A stretch of 64,000 bases of DNA from Apodospora peruviana (GCA_033439685.1 JAUEDM010000006.1:3100001-3164000), one strand, 5' to 3'. Counted from the first letter of the stretch, positions 35,863 through 47,813 are shown. Numbers and translations: made by a program. Notes: a model not told the origin generated them from the sequence alone.

Positions 35863-37046
35863 ATGGTGTCTTCAACCCAACCGCCCAGCGCCGCCAAAGA
35901 TGCCGTGTTGGTCAAGTCGGTCGAGATGCCCGAGGGGGCGCAAAAGGTCGAGGAACTCGACTTCAACAAGTTCAGGGGCCGGCGCATCTTGGCCGAGGAT
36001 GTCCTCAACGGGATGGAGCACATGGGATTCCAGGCCACGTCAATAGCCAAAGCCGTCCGGATCATCAATGACATGGTTAGACTAAACACTCAAAATACAA
36101 AAAAAAAATCCGAATTCTGATTAATATTTCAGCGAGAATGGAGTGACCCCGAGACCAAGGAAAAAACGACCATATTCCTGGGCTACACCTCCAACCTGAT
36201 CTCGTCGGGTCTGCGCGGCGTTTTTCGTTATCTGGTCCAGCACAAGCACGTCTCGTGTGTTGTGACCACGGCCGGCGGCATCGAGGAGGACTTCATCAAG
36301 TGCCTCGGCGACACCTACATGTCCTCCTTCAGCGCGCAGGGCGCCGACCTGCGCTCCAAGGGGCTAAACCGCATCGGCAACCTCGTCGTGCCCAACTCCA
36401 ACTACTGCGCCTTCGAGGACTGGGTCGTGCCCATCCTCGACAAGATGCTCGAAGAGCAGGAAGCCAGCAAGGGCACCGACGCCGAGATCAACTGGACCCC
36501 CTCCAAAGTCATCCACCGGCTCGGCAAGGAGATCAACGACGAGCGCTCCGTCTACTACTGGGCCTACAAGAACGACATTCCCGTCTTCTGCCCGGCCCTG
36601 ACGGATGGTAGTCTAGGGGACATGCTTTATTTTCATACCTTCAAGGCGTCGCCCAGGCAGCTTAAGATCGACATCGTCGAAGATATACGGCGCATCAACA
36701 CCATCGCCGTCCGAGCGAAACGGGCCGGCATGGTCATTCTAGGCGGCGGCGTCATCAAGCACCACATTGCGAACGCGTGCCTGATGCGGAACGGGGCAGA
36801 ATCGGCCGTGTATATCAACACGGCGCAGGAATTTGACGGAAGTGACGCGGGTGCCAGACCGGATGAGGCGGTCTCGTGGGGTAAGATCAAGATCGGGGCG
36901 GAGGCTGTCAAGGTATGATCTCCTCAAAAGTATCCGACGTTCCAAGAAAGAGCTAACACAACTTAAAGATTTACATGGAGGCTACCGGGTGCTTTCCCCT
37001 GATTGTAGCCAATACTTTTGCAAGAGATGATCACCTAGAAAAGTAA
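35863..37046 (+). CDS. Deoxyhypusine synthase
   Basis: The enzyme catalyses NAD-dependent transfer of the aminobutyl group of spermidine to a lysine of eIF5A, the first step of hypusine formation, in the cytosol. The three-exon model is 35863-36075, 36133-36912 and 36969-37046, 356 residues, with phase-consistent GTTAGA and GTATGA donors. Signatures are present along the whole length: [96 protein letters not shown]. The catalytic lysine is in AVSWGKIKI. The third exon supplies the conserved end [18 protein letters not shown]. It is slightly shorter than most family members, with a short tail. Confidence 0.95.
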
Positions 37047-37271
37047 GGTAGCAAGCAGCAAGAGAACAAACAATAAAGGGCCTCTTCTGCTTCAAATATT
37101 GATGACGAACAACCGAAGTTTTATCTACATTTTGTTGCTGTTGACGTCTCGTCAAATCTCTCGGGTAGTGACCCGCCGAAACAATAATTCCCAACAAGCA
37201 GCAAAGCAGGCAACCCAGCCCATCCTACTTACACCTTTAACACGATGGTTCCGTCCACCCCGTCGTATCTT

Positions 37272-38501
37272 CTAGTTAACCCCCAGGCGAGACCGTGCCC
37301 CAATAACCGCCTTACCAACAGCACTCTCATTCGGCTTGCCTACCTGTTCCGTAATCCACGCGCCCACATCCGCGAGCGCATCCAGATCAACTCCAGTCTC
37401 CATCCCAATACTCTCCAAAAAGTAAACCATATTCTCCGTGCTGACATTGCCCGTAGCGCCAGGGCTATACGGACACCCGCCCAGCCCGCCCACACTTGAG
37501 TCGAAAGTCCTGATGCCGTGCTCCAGCGCGACAGCAGTGTTGACCAGCGCCTGGCCGTACGTATCGTGGAAATGCATCGACAAGTCCTCGGACCGTATCC
37601 CCGCGCTCTGCAAACACTTCAGCAGCTCCCGCGTCCGGGGAGCGGTTCCGAGACCGGTGGTATCGCCCAACGCAATCTCGTCGGCGCCCATTTCGAGGAG
37701 GGAAGCTGCGATTTCTGCGACTCGGTGTGGTGTTTCTGAAGAATACCCCTCGAATGGACACCCCAGGACCACAGAGATGTACGCGCGCACTCTTAATGGA
37801 GCAGACAAAGATTCTTTGGCGGCCTGGATTACGGGAGCGAATTGACGTAAAGAATCGGCGATGGAGCAGTTCAGATTCTTTTGGGAGAAGGACTCGGTCG
37901 CGGCCGCGAAGACGGCTATTTCGAGCGCCGGTTTTATGTTGTCATTGGACTCTGAGGGCGAGGTAGAGAAGGAGTCAGGGTGCTGGGCAAGGATTGCGCT
38001 GGCGGTGGAAAAGCCTTTGATGTTGGGCGTCAGGAAGGAAAAGGTCAGCGGCTGAACGCCGGGCGAGGGGATCTGTCGTTCGAGGAGGTGTTGGAGGATT
38101 TCGCTCGAGTTGTTCATCTATTATTACAACAAATATCGTCAGTATCATTGGGTTAAAAGCGTGTTACTGTGAAGGCGTACCTGCGGCACCCATTTCGGGC
38201 TCACAAACGACCCCGCCTCGATGGTCGACAGTCCAGTCGTCGCCAGCCTCTCAATCAGATCAATCTTGGTCGCCAGCGGTATCACCGCCTTTTCGTTCTG
38301 CAGGCCATCCCTGGGTCCGACCTCGACAATCTTGACGTGATTGTCGAGAGGAGCCGCCGCAGCTCTGCCACCGTTTGGAGTGTCCGTCGCGGTCGCAAAG
38401 CCCCTCCTCCTGCTTCGCACGCCACTGCAGCTCAGGCCGGCATTGGCAACGATTCGGGGGATGATACGACGGGAGGTGGAAATCAACGCGTGCCTCGCCA
38501 T
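37272..38501 (-). CDS. Hydroxymethylglutaryl-CoA lyase, mitochondrial
   Basis: The enzyme cleaves HMG-CoA to acetyl-CoA and acetoacetate in leucine catabolism and ketogenesis. Two exons, 38501-38181 and 38117-37272, are joined in phase 0 over a 63-nt intron and give 388 residues. The N-terminus ([19 protein letters not shown]) is Arg/Ser-rich without acids, fitting mitochondrial import. Seen: [12 protein letters not shown] at the start of the TIM barrel, [15 protein letters not shown] spanning the junction region, [25 protein letters not shown] (divalent-cation histidines), and the active-site cysteine in [19 protein letters not shown]. The gene is convergent with deoxyhypusine synthase, 225 bp apart. 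Assignment is firm. Confidence 0.95.
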
Positions 38502-38957
38502 GTTGGACGACAGTTTTTGCGTTCAGCCCATGGAAGAATGGGGGATATGATGATCAAGGTTCGTAGGTACGGTCGTCTTGGGGATGATGAGGGGGGGAGC
38601 AGTTCGCTCGCATAGCATCGGGTCTCACCCTCCGAGGATTCCACGGGTTACGGGCAGCTTTGTTCGCCTCCCCCTCCCAGCACGGCTCTTCCCTTCGGGT
38701 GAGGGCAACGAACACGCTACAGGCCATGTGACCAACTGTAAGCAGGCTTCAGGCCACTGTTTGGGGAGAATTAGAGACATCTCTGGTAAAATGATAAATC
38801 CAGAGGCCGCGCGCGCAACGCATTTTGATGCACAGCGAGATAAACAACAGAGCCGACAACAATCACAAAACACAGTCAAAGCTTCGGTACGACCTACAGA
38901 TGGTATCGAGCGGATATTTTCTTCTCCATGTCACGACCAAAAGTCGTGAACACAGTG

Positions 38958-38967
38958 AAAAAAAAAA
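38958..38967 (-). terminator. Pol III T-run terminator of U6
   Basis: Ten consecutive T on the minus strand directly follow the conserved 3' end of U6. Confidence 0.9.
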
Positions 38968-39061
38968 TGTTTAGCGTCTCTTTGAGTAGCGTGTCATCCT
39001 TAGTGCAGGGGCCATGCTAATCTTCTCTGTATCGTTTCAAATTGACCAATTGCCCGAAGGC
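38960..39061 (-). ncRNA. U6: U6 spliceosomal snRNA
   Basis: Read on the minus strand, the gene starts with the 5' stem-loop GCCTTCGGGC (39061-39052), continues CAATTGGTCAATTTGAAAC, then the invariant ACAGAGA box and AGATTAGCATGGCCCC with CTGCACTAAGGATGACACGC, including the AGC triad. The 3' part ACTCAAAGAGACGC runs into ten T residues (38967-38958), the Pol III terminator. Conservation of the catalytic core marks it as a functional gene. U6 catalyses splicing with U2 and U4/U5. Confidence 0.95.
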
Positions 39062-39110
39062 GAGGAAAAGAAGAAGAGAAGAGGTCAAGAAGCTGGGAGG
39101 GCGAGCGAGA

Positions 39111-39118
39111 TTATATAC
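39111..39118 (-). promoter_or_regulatory. TATA element upstream of U6
   Basis: TATATAA on the minus strand lies about 50 bp upstream of the predicted U6 5' end, consistent with Pol III/TFIIIB recruitment. The minus-strand sequence GCTCGATAC around 38902-38911, downstream of the terminator, differs at one position from a B-box core and is only a weak candidate. Confidence 0.45.
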
Positions 39119-40179
39119 ACCTCCAAAACTGGCCCGTGCACGATTTCCAGGCAGCCAGGCAGCAACCCTGTGTCACTTGTGGTGGAGTCATGCACGATTC
39201 ACGGTGGGACTTGGTGAACTGCAATTTTGTTTTTGCCTCCACTTCACTCCACTTGAACCAGTGACTGACGGAGGATCCACCTTTGGAGAACACGCGCGCA
39301 GTCGGAGTCATTTGCTTCGAGTCTGCAAGAAGGCGCCTCTTGCCGTTGAGATGGAGCTTTGTAGCTTTGCTCCTATGTCAACAATCAAACTCCATTTACT
39401 CAAAGCGAGCAGGTAAGGTATCCCGCACCCACCTGTCACACAGTTATGGCGGTGACAACGACACGCCGTCTCCCGTTACCTGTCTGGTTCTGGAAGAGTC
39501 ATACTGGTTATCATTCGAGCTTCTCACGTTCTCGTTATGGGGAGGTTGCCTGTCTGACGCATCTCAACCGGCTTATCGCGGCCGTATTCGAGACTCCCTG
39601 TCAGCCTTGTGACCTTGACCTTGTCTCCGTCCTCAATCTAGGTTGCTACCATCAAAGGTTTACCACGGGTTAATTACATACCTAGAACGGTATATTTCCC
39701 GAGCTTTGCCATTGGTCCCCAGCTCACAATATGGTTCCCCCAGATCGAGCACAAGAAGAATGGGACGCTTAGCATATCGCCGTCTACGATTCCAGTTTTG
39801 CAGGCAACTACAAGGGCGGAGGTGCAAACTTGTAGAAGAAGCAGTGGGAGGACGTCGAGTTTGGTCCCTGATAGAGGAGTCAAGTTTATTCGCTGTATTC
39901 CGCGGCTCTGATGATGGCTGCTTGATCTATTCATCGCAGGACTTCAGGTTCCTGTTTCGACGGCTTGTGTACTTGATGTCTTCCTCACCGAGTCACTGAC
40001 TACCTAGGTAGTTGTCTTGCCCTTCAATCCAGTATGGCCTTCACGTATTGGTTCTCTACTCGACGGCATTTTAGGTGTTTCCCCTTTTCCTCGGTAAAAC
40101 CGTGTCATTATTGGCACAAGGAGAGTTTTCTAAACTGCTGATATCTCGTAACCGTTGACCAACGCACTCCAAGCGTTGA

Positions 40180-40345
40180 GAATTCTTCTACCGTTGAGAA
40201 ATTCCCGTGAGTGAAAGAGAAAGGTCCACTTAGCTCCATGCATCTTGACTTGGCATGATGAAGCTATTCATAGCTGGAAAGAGACCCCTTCCATCCATCA
40301 GCATCGATCATATTGAACAATCTCGCTAACGCTCTCTTCTATACT
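40180..40345. repeat. Dispersed repeat, copy B (partner at 2380-2660)
   Basis: It contains ACCGTTGAGAAATTCCC (about 40191), GACTTGGCATGATGAAGC with following bases (about 40246-40283) and CATATTGAACAATCTCGCTAAC (about 40309-40330), in the same order as copy A. It appears about 120 bp shorter between the last two blocks. Confidence 0.5.
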
Positions 40346-40706
40346 AACCACACGAGCACACAATCCGAGTTCAATCCACCACATACCTTTTCGATATCAG
40401 TGTCCGCAACCCACCAGAGCATCAAGATGTTTGAAGGCTACTCTAGACGATTGGAGACAGGGGCGATCGGATCCCAGCTCACGATTTCAGCAGTTTTGGG
40501 CCAAGCATGTCTAGCCTTGGGCTGTCCTTCAGCTTGCCTGCACTGCCACCACCACAACCCAAAGTAAGGCGACAGCGCATTCCCAGAATCAGCCCAAAGC
40601 CGTCCCTGGAAGGTGGCAGTGCCACGCTAAGCGCAGTTCGGAAGTGGCTGCTTGGCAGGCCTTAAGCGTCCCCAGGCACCTGACTGTCAATATTTCACTT
40701 CCTGCC

Positions 40707-43081
40707 ATGAGGAACACATCCCACATCATCTGGGCGTGCCCAACTTATGTGTTTTCACGGTCCCCGATGAAGACACGACTGGGCTCCAAGTTCGACAACT
40801 TGCCCGAATACAAGTACATGGCACTAGAACCGGGATACAACAGCCGGTTGGTCGAGATCCAACCTGGGTCGCCAAAAGATGCGCTCCGCATATCCATCGT
40901 ACAAACCAGATTCGATGTTGCGTATGAGGCCCTTTCATGGTGTTGGGGGTCCGAATGCGAAACAGCACCCGTGGTGGTGGAGGAGGCCCGATCCAAGTAC
41001 GAGCTGAAATTCAGATCCAAATCCACCCTTTACGTGAAACCGACGCTCGAAAAGGCAATGCATTCGCTTCGTCTGAAGAAAGACATTAGGCGGATCTGGA
41101 TCGATGCTGTGTGCATCAACCAGCACGACGACACGGAGAAATCGATCCAGGTCCGCAATATGGCCAACATCTACCGGCAAGCCCGCTCGGTTTGTATTTG
41201 GCTTCCCGTGGAAAACGCCGCGGACACAGCGAAGATGATCAAGGGAACACGCACTTCAAAAACTCTCCAAAAGCTTATGCGTTACCGTGAAGCAGGGAGG
41301 TCTGATATTTCAGATCTGCTGAGGTCTCCCTGGTTTGGCCGGCGATGGATCGTCCCGGAAGTCTCGCTCGCTCCGCAAGCCACGATGGTTCTTGGCTCAG
41401 ACCAAGAAGTCGATTGGGACTCTTTCGCCCGTTTCTTTATCCTGTTGCTTGAATATTATGAGAGCAACCACGACCGGCCGACTTCGGACATGGATTCGAC
41501 AGTGGAAACAGACACTCTTGTCTTCTATAACTCTCCCTCGCATAAGTTGGTTGAGCTGGTATCCAATCTACGAATAGCCAGCGATCCTGCCAAGTCTCTA
41601 CCAGCTCACGTACTCGAAGATGTTCTCTGCCTCTGCGCTGACTTTCGGTGTCAACGCGGCCAGGATATCATCTACGCCCTCCTGCCATTAGGTAGTGACG
41701 TGCATACATCTAGTCCGGGCCAGGCCAGCGGCGATTCAGATACTGAGCCAACCATGCACAGCTTCACGGTAGACTATACGCGGACGACGCTCGAGGTGTA
41801 CCAAGACTTTGTGCAGTTCGCGGTCCGCTCCGCACTTGGGCGAACTGACGTGATCCTCCGCCACTGGGCACCACTGGATATTGGTGACCTGGATTATGGT
41901 CAAGAGACTCCCTATCTATCTTGGTTGCGACCCCCGCCGCCCACAGGCAGAGATGGCGATCACAGGACAGTTCGGCAGCGGGAACTGACAGGCACAGCAG
42001 AAAACCCGCTTTTCTTCGCAGCCGGTACTCCCGAACATTGGGCTACACCTGACCGCGACTCCCTGTTCCCGATTAACGGTCGTCTCCGCATCGAATCCCT
42101 TATTCTTGACACCATTACCTCCACTCTCCGTTCCAATACCGAAACTATCTCACGCGCCTGGCCCATCTATGCCGGCTGGCTCGACACTACACAGCCACCA
42201 CCTGATCACTTCTGGCAGACTCTGGTTGCCGGATTAGACTTCAACAACAAACCGCTCTCCGGGTCTGCTTCTAGTACTAACCGAAAGCAAAACAACACCC
42301 TTCGCACGGCCTGCCATGACGCCTTCCGCCTCTACGGTCCTGATTTCCGCCTATACTCCTCCTTCGTCTCTGAAGTTGTCCTCTTCGAGCTCAAGCGTGT
42401 TTTCTGGCCAGGAACGGATGATGACAGCCACATGGCCAACTCCCCCATGGCGCTTCGCGAGCGCTGGCGTCACCTCAACCTCCCTCTACGTCACCCGGAT
42501 CAACAGCTACGCATCGTCCAGGTGCTGCGCCGCATCGCTGCGGACGGCTTCGTTGGTTTACCGTTCCTGCAAAGCGCCGAGGTTGCAGATTTCAGCCCGT
42601 TGCGGTATCCCCTTTCGTCGACCGCGCAACGATTCCTGCGCGAGGAGGTGCTCCAAGCTATCGACATGGAGGCCATGCTTGAGGCAGCAAGGTATCGCAG
42701 GCTTGTGCATGCTACAACTTTGGGGAGAAGTCTTTTTAGAAGTGGGAGCGAGATCATGGAGTTGTTCGGGCTTGTCCCCAGTGAGGCGGTTGTGGGTGAT
42801 CTGTGTGTATCCCTCCTTACCCTCCCTACCTTACCTACTTATCCTTGTGCGTTGATGGATACCTTAGAAAACTGATTGCTGACTCCAAAATTCTACGGTG
42901 GGTGGCTAGGATCTGTATCATCCGAGGGTGTAGCGTTCCAGTGGTCTTGCGGCGGCTGCCCCCTCGAGAAGACAGTGACGATGATGGCTATACGATCGTT
43001 GGTGAAGCATATGTGTACGGGCTGATGAATGGTGAGGCTTTGGCGTTGAACAGACCGTGGAGAGGTATTGAGATTTGGTGA
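40707..43081 (+). CDS. Heterokaryon-incompatibility (HET) domain protein
   Basis: Two exons, 40707-42802 and 42910-43081, give 755 residues; the junction (CT|G) restores a continuous C-terminus DLICIIRGCSVPVVLRRL from two frames, with a TGCTGAC branch-like site. The start is the first ATG in frame (MRNTSHIIW); the upstream part of the frame has only GTG. The HET domain covers about residues 35-200: YEALSWCWGS, RIWIDAVCINQHDD, QVRNMANIYRQARSVCIWL and SPWFGRRWIVPEVSLA. HET proteins trigger cell death on non-self fusion. The rest resembles the usual unclassified C-terminus of orphan HET proteins, ending in GEAYVYGLMNGEAL. No partner domain (NACHT, WD40 or ankyrin) is fused. Confidence 0.9.
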
Positions 43082-44112
43082 ATGGACCAATGGCAGGGAA
43101 ACTACAATTTCTAAAGAAACCATGTAGTGATGGTCAGGTATCCTGGATCACTCACCGATTACACGTACCGGTGAGACTAATTCACTTGTCCAGATCCGCG
43201 TATGCCCGTTTAGCCATAGCCACCCCTACCTACCTTAGATACAGCACGGGCATAGAGTGACGAAACCGGTTCGAGCGGCTTCTTAGAAGACAATAAGGTA
43301 CTTACCCTGACTTGTCGTACGACTTTGATGAAATTCTCGGATATAAACCGAGCAAGACCCTCCACATGTTGTCCTACCTGCCGGGTGTCTGTAATCTGGG
43401 GAAAGGTAGTGGCAAGTAGTATTCTGACCAAAAACAGCAAGGCCCTTCCCCATGGGGCTCCGTCCCCGGTTGAATGCATAGGTGCGGAGAATTGATCCCG
43501 TTTCTGGGCAGTGTAGGCGGTTTAAATTAATTTGGAGAGGTTCAACCTCGTTCGGTCCTCACCCAAGCAAATTTAACCTTGGACCAAGCAAGCGCCAAGG
43601 ACCCGACCATAATGACGACGGCGTACTATATTGTCCGGTTGGGAAGAGGAGACATCTTTATATGAAGTAACCTACCCCAGGTTTCGTGTACCCCACTTTC
43701 TTCTATGTGTACCATAGGTGAGTTTCGCCCTCGCCCCCTTTTCCCGCTATCGTGTGACTGCTCTCTTTCTGCAATTTCCGGCCGGTTAACATAAAAAGAC
43801 CCGTTTGATATTATGTTTTTTGGGGTTTGGTTCTGGTTACTATCCGTAGGAACCTGGGGAAGGGGGCAAAAATGAGGGGAAGGGCTCATCAATCCATCCG
43901 GATGAATGGGAATTGTGGTGAGATGGGAACTGAAAGTGTTTACTTGACTTCCATGGGGCAAAGTAGAAGACTGTTATATACATGAGGGAGTCCCCTCAAA
44001 TTCGGGATGTCTTCCAGGTTGTCTCTTTTCTCTGGGCGACCGTTTTTTCGTTGACTTCGTGATCATTTGATTCTCCTCTACCCGGGGCATCGCTTGTACC
44101 TAGATAGATATC
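43082..44112. other. Intergenic region upstream of the GMC gene
   Basis: This 1.03 kb region holds only a TATA element near its right end. Short ORFs on both strands have no domain. Confidence 0.5.
43974..43981 (+). promoter_or_regulatory. Candidate TATA box of the GMC oxidoreductase gene
   Basis: TTATATAC lies about 135 bp upstream of the ATG at 44113 in otherwise mixed sequence, a normal fungal spacing including a 5' leader. Confidence 0.4.
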
Positions 44113-46251
44113 ATGCACCTCCTTTCGCAGCTGGCAGCTGCCGGCGCGCTTGCGGCTTGTAAGTGTCTCATGCCCCACTGTTCCCACAGAGAGATCTGCG
44201 CACGGCAAAATTCCTCTTTGGCTAATCAAGACCGTTCCATCGAATTGTAGGGCTGCAGGTATGCGCGGCCGCGCCGTCGTCGGAATCTCACCAGCCCCGG
44301 GCCGCAGCGGCCTCGTGCAGCTTGTCGTCAAAAGACACGTACGACTACATCGTGGTCGGTTCCGGCCCCGGTGGGCTGCCGATGGCCGATCGCCTCTCCG
44401 AGGCCGGCTTCAAGGTCCTTTTGCTCGAGAAGGGCCCGCCCTCGTCGGGCAGATGGGGCGGCACCATGAAGCCGTCGTGGCTCTCGGGCACGAACCTGAC
44501 GCGCTTTGACGTCCCGGGGCTCTGCAACCAGATCTGGGCCGACAGGAACGGCATCGCCTGCACCGACTACGACCAGCTCGCGGGCTGCGTGCTCGGAGGC
44601 GGCGCCGCCATCAATTCTGGTCTGTACTGGAAACCGCACCCTGACGACTGGAACATGAGCTTCCCGGCCGGGTGGAAGGCGCCTGATATGCAGGCGGCCG
44701 TCGACAAGGTCTTTACACGCCTGCCGGGCACCATGTATCCGTCCATGGACGGGAAGCTGTACCTGCCGCAGGGGTACAACACCATCAGCGGCGGTTTGAG
44801 CGCGGCGGGCTGGAAGTCCATCGTTGCCAACGAGCAGAATGATCAGCGGAACAAAACTTTCAGCCACACGACGTACTATTTCAGTGGCGGCGAGAGAGGC
44901 GGGCCGATGGCGACGTACCTGCTGACGGCCAGCCAACGCAAGAACTTTGCCTTCTGGACGAACGCGGGCGTGAAGAGGGTTGTTCGTACCGGTGGGCACA
45001 TTACCGGTGTTGAGGTCGAGTGCGGTGGCAGCTCCAGCGTGATCAACGTGACGCCCAACACTGGACGTGTTATCATCTCGGCGGGCACCTTCGGTTCGGC
45101 CAAGATCTTGTGGCGGAGCGGTATCGGCAGCAAAGACCAGCTGGATGTTGTCAAGTCGTCGAGCGACGGGTCGACCATGGTTTCTTCTGATCAGTGGATC
45201 ACCCTCCCTGTTGGAAACAACCTGTACGACCACGTTGGCGTGAGCACCCCAGTAATACGAATTACCAACCTGTGTAATTTTGCTAATCGAGATCCTCCCA
45301 GACCGATCTCGAGATCTCGCACCCGAATGTCGTCAACTACGACTTCTACGCGGCTTATACCCGACCTGTCCAGAGTGATACCCAGGCGTACTTGAGTGAG
45401 CGGCACCAAAGTCCCATGTGTAGAAGATAGCTTTACTAACACGTTCCGCAGATGGCAGGACCGGCATCTTGGCCCAGGCTGCTCCTAACTTTGGCCCGAT
45501 GGTATATCTCACTCTTTCCCCAGCCCCTTGAAGGGAACGCGTGCTAATTCGATACAGTTCTGGGATATTATCACCCCATCAGACGGCATCAACCGCCATC
45601 TGCACTGGCAGGCGAGAGTGGAAGGCTCGCGAAGCAGTACGTTGCCCACATCCCGGCCTTGAATAGCAGGTGAACCAGCTGACTTGTTTCCTCTCTCAGC
45701 TTCCATGACCCTGACGCAGTACCTCGGCACCGGCTCCGTATCACGGGGTCGCCTGACCATCAACAGTCAGCTAAAGACCATCGTGTCCAAGTCTCCCTAT
45801 CTCAACGACCAAGGCGACGTGGCTGCTGTCGTCCAGGGCGTTCAGAACCTGCGTGACGCGCTCAGCAAGGTCTCGGGCCTGCAATTCATCCGGCCTACAT
45901 CGAGCCAGTCGTCACAGGCTTTCGTCAACTCGGTTAGCCTCCCCTTTCCTAGTCATACCTTACTGAATATTGACCAACATGAATTAATAGATCCCGGCCA
46001 ACCCCGGATCCCGAAACTCCAACCACTGGATCGGCACAGTCAAGATGGGCACCGACGACGGTCGCACCGGAGGCACGGCGGTCGTTGACACCGACACCAA
46101 GGTCTACGGAACAGATAACCTCTTTGTGGTCGACGCGTCCATCTTCCCGGGCCACATCACGAGCAATCCCACTGCGGCAATCCTCATCGTGGCAGAGCAT
46201 GCGGCGGCCAAGATCTTGGCTCTGCCGCAGCCTGGGGCGGCGAAGAACTGA
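44113..46251 (+). CDS. Secreted GMC oxidoreductase, cellobiose-dehydrogenase-like flavin domain
   Basis: The seven-exon model is 44113-44158, 44251-45239, 45302-45395, 45452-45501, 45558-45636, 45700-45932 and 45991-46251, 583 residues, every junction in phase. Exon 1 plus the start of exon 2 encodes a signal peptide (MHLLSQLAAAGALAAWLQ). FAD binding: YDYIVVGSGPGGLPMADRLSEAG (shortened) at about residue 47, and AGCVLGGGAAINSGLYW. The C-terminal active site SNHWIGTVKMG and GHITSNPTAAIL supplies the His/Asn pair expected in this subfamily. Sequence along the length resembles the dehydrogenase domain of cellobiose dehydrogenase (AA3_1) more than aryl-alcohol oxidase, but no N-terminal cytochrome domain or CBM is present. 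It probably oxidises oligosaccharides in the medium; electron acceptor unknown. Confidence 0.88.
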
Positions 46252-46812
46252 TTTACTAATAGCCTGATGAAATAAGAATATGTGGTTGAAGATGGAGTGG
46301 TGGATTATGTAAACTACCTACGAAAGTAGATGTAAATACTATGGGCACAAAATTGATAAGATTGATGATTACTGGAAAGGCCTATGGCTTCTGGTGGGAT
46401 GTAGGTAAAGTGCGTGAGCTTGAGCAAAAGAACGACGAGGATGAGGACTGACATTATAACGATAATAGCACCTATACCTATTGTGTATTACCTATATATG
46501 TGTGTAAAAGAGAGCGTAAGGGACTAAAAAAGTAAGAGAGTAAGAGAGTAAGAGAGTAAGAGAATAAGAGAGTAAGAGAATAAGAGAGTAAGAGAATAAG
46601 AGAGTAAGAGAATAAGAGAGTAAGAGAATAAGAGAGTAAGAAAGTGAGAGTGAGATAGTAAGTGTGTATCTCCCGCACTTTCCGACACTTGAGGTTAGAT
46701 TCGTAGGTTGTATGGGGGATACATGGGATACTTACTGGCGATTTGACCCTCCCTTGCTATATCCAAGTACAAAAATTCGTTCAAAGAGCACGCTTAACTC
46801 ACTGAATAGAAC
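46252..46812. other. Intergenic region dominated by a minisatellite
   Basis: This 560 bp region between the GMC gene and the decayed F-box locus contains the AGAGAGTA-type array at 46531-46640 and no gene. Confidence 0.7.
46531..46640 (+). repeat. 8-bp tandem array with 16-bp higher-order period
   Basis: About 14 units of AGAGAGTA alternate in the right part with AGAGAATA, forming a 16-bp higher-order repeat. The array is strongly purine-biased on the plus strand. Confidence 0.9.
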
Positions 46813-47813
46813 TCATTCTCCTTCATCATCATCCTCTTCTTCATCTCCTTCTTCTTTAATATGAAGACCAAAACCATCATGATCACTCTCAAAATCAACT
46901 TCATTATGAAGGAGGTTCTCAAACACCTCTCTGGATACACTCGGCGCATCCCAAGACAAAGATATACCTAAAAGACTGCATCTCGGATCTGAGATGCTCC
47001 ATAAAATCCCAGGGATATATCGCATTCGAAAGAGGATTATGATAAAGATCCTTCTGCGTGGGTTGGTAAAGGATCTGTATCTCTCGCAGGGATAAATTGG
47101 GCGTGCGCGCTGTGATGATAGAGATAATTTGCCGTAGCCAGTCCTCTTCCCACTCTCCGAATTTGACCATGAACGAGGTATTCTGGTGCCAGGGGGTTGA
47201 GAAATGACCACCAGAACTTCCGAAGGCGCGGGGAAACCAGTAGATCAGGGACCAGATCGTCAAAGAAGCAATGTCCGCATCGGGCATGCGTTGCCCACCC
47301 CCCCAGGGCCAGCTCCTCTAAGCTGACGAACCCAACCAGGGACAACCGCCCAATGAGAATCTCTTGCCCGTACAGAACGTGGCAGTCCACGACGAGACTC
47401 CGGAGAGGCTCCATGTACATCATTATGATAGTTCCTATGCCACACCGGGTGAGATATTCCCGGGTTAGTCTGGTCAGACTACCAGGAAAGCGATGCCGCT
47501 CTGGGGTGTTGTCGGCGTTGGAGTTTGTGGCGTATTGCTGGCGGGGTCCCGCCGATATGCATGGCTGTGAACTCGACATTGGCTGTCGTCGTTACGGGGG
47601 CGGTGCGGCTGAGGCCGTCGAAGAGGTTCCAGATTTGGCGGAAAAAGAGTCCCCACATGTCTCTAGACAGGGAAACCTCCTGGAGGAGCGGCATGTGATT
47701 GACGGCGTGACCGAGTCGGCGTAGTTCTCGGCGTGCGAGCCTGGTTGCAAGGCAATCGGAAGGGCGACCAGCTCGACAATCTGGACCAGAACTTCATTCG
47801 ACATTTCCAACAT
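46813..47813 (-). pseudogene. Decayed F-box/LRR-like gene
   Basis: Protein-like sequence runs on the minus strand but jumps frames several times without usable splice sites. It starts MLEMSNEVLVQIVELVALP (about 47813), an F-box-like beginning. It continues in a second frame as RRELRRLGHAVNHMPLLQEVSLSRDMWG (cut) near 47740-47640, in a third as LTRLTREYLTRCGIGTIIMMY to SLVGFVSLEELALGGW and SPRLRKFWWSF (47560-47190), in a fourth as FGEWEEDWLRQIISIITA (about 47160), and ends in an acidic tail EEGDEEEDDDEGE. The leucine-spaced segments look like those of fungal F-box/LRR proteins. At least three indels would be needed, so I call a pseudogene; an assembly-error explanation is less likely. F-box assignment is moderate. 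Confidence 0.5.

Larger units (their letters stand above)
38502..40706. other. Intergenic region holding U6 snRNA and dispersed-repeat copy B
   Basis: The 2.2 kb between HMG-CoA lyase and the HET gene contains U6 at 38960-39061, a 14-bp perfect palindrome ACTACCTAGGTAGT at 39999-40012, and the repeat copy at 40180-40345. No protein gene is supported. Confidence 0.6.
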
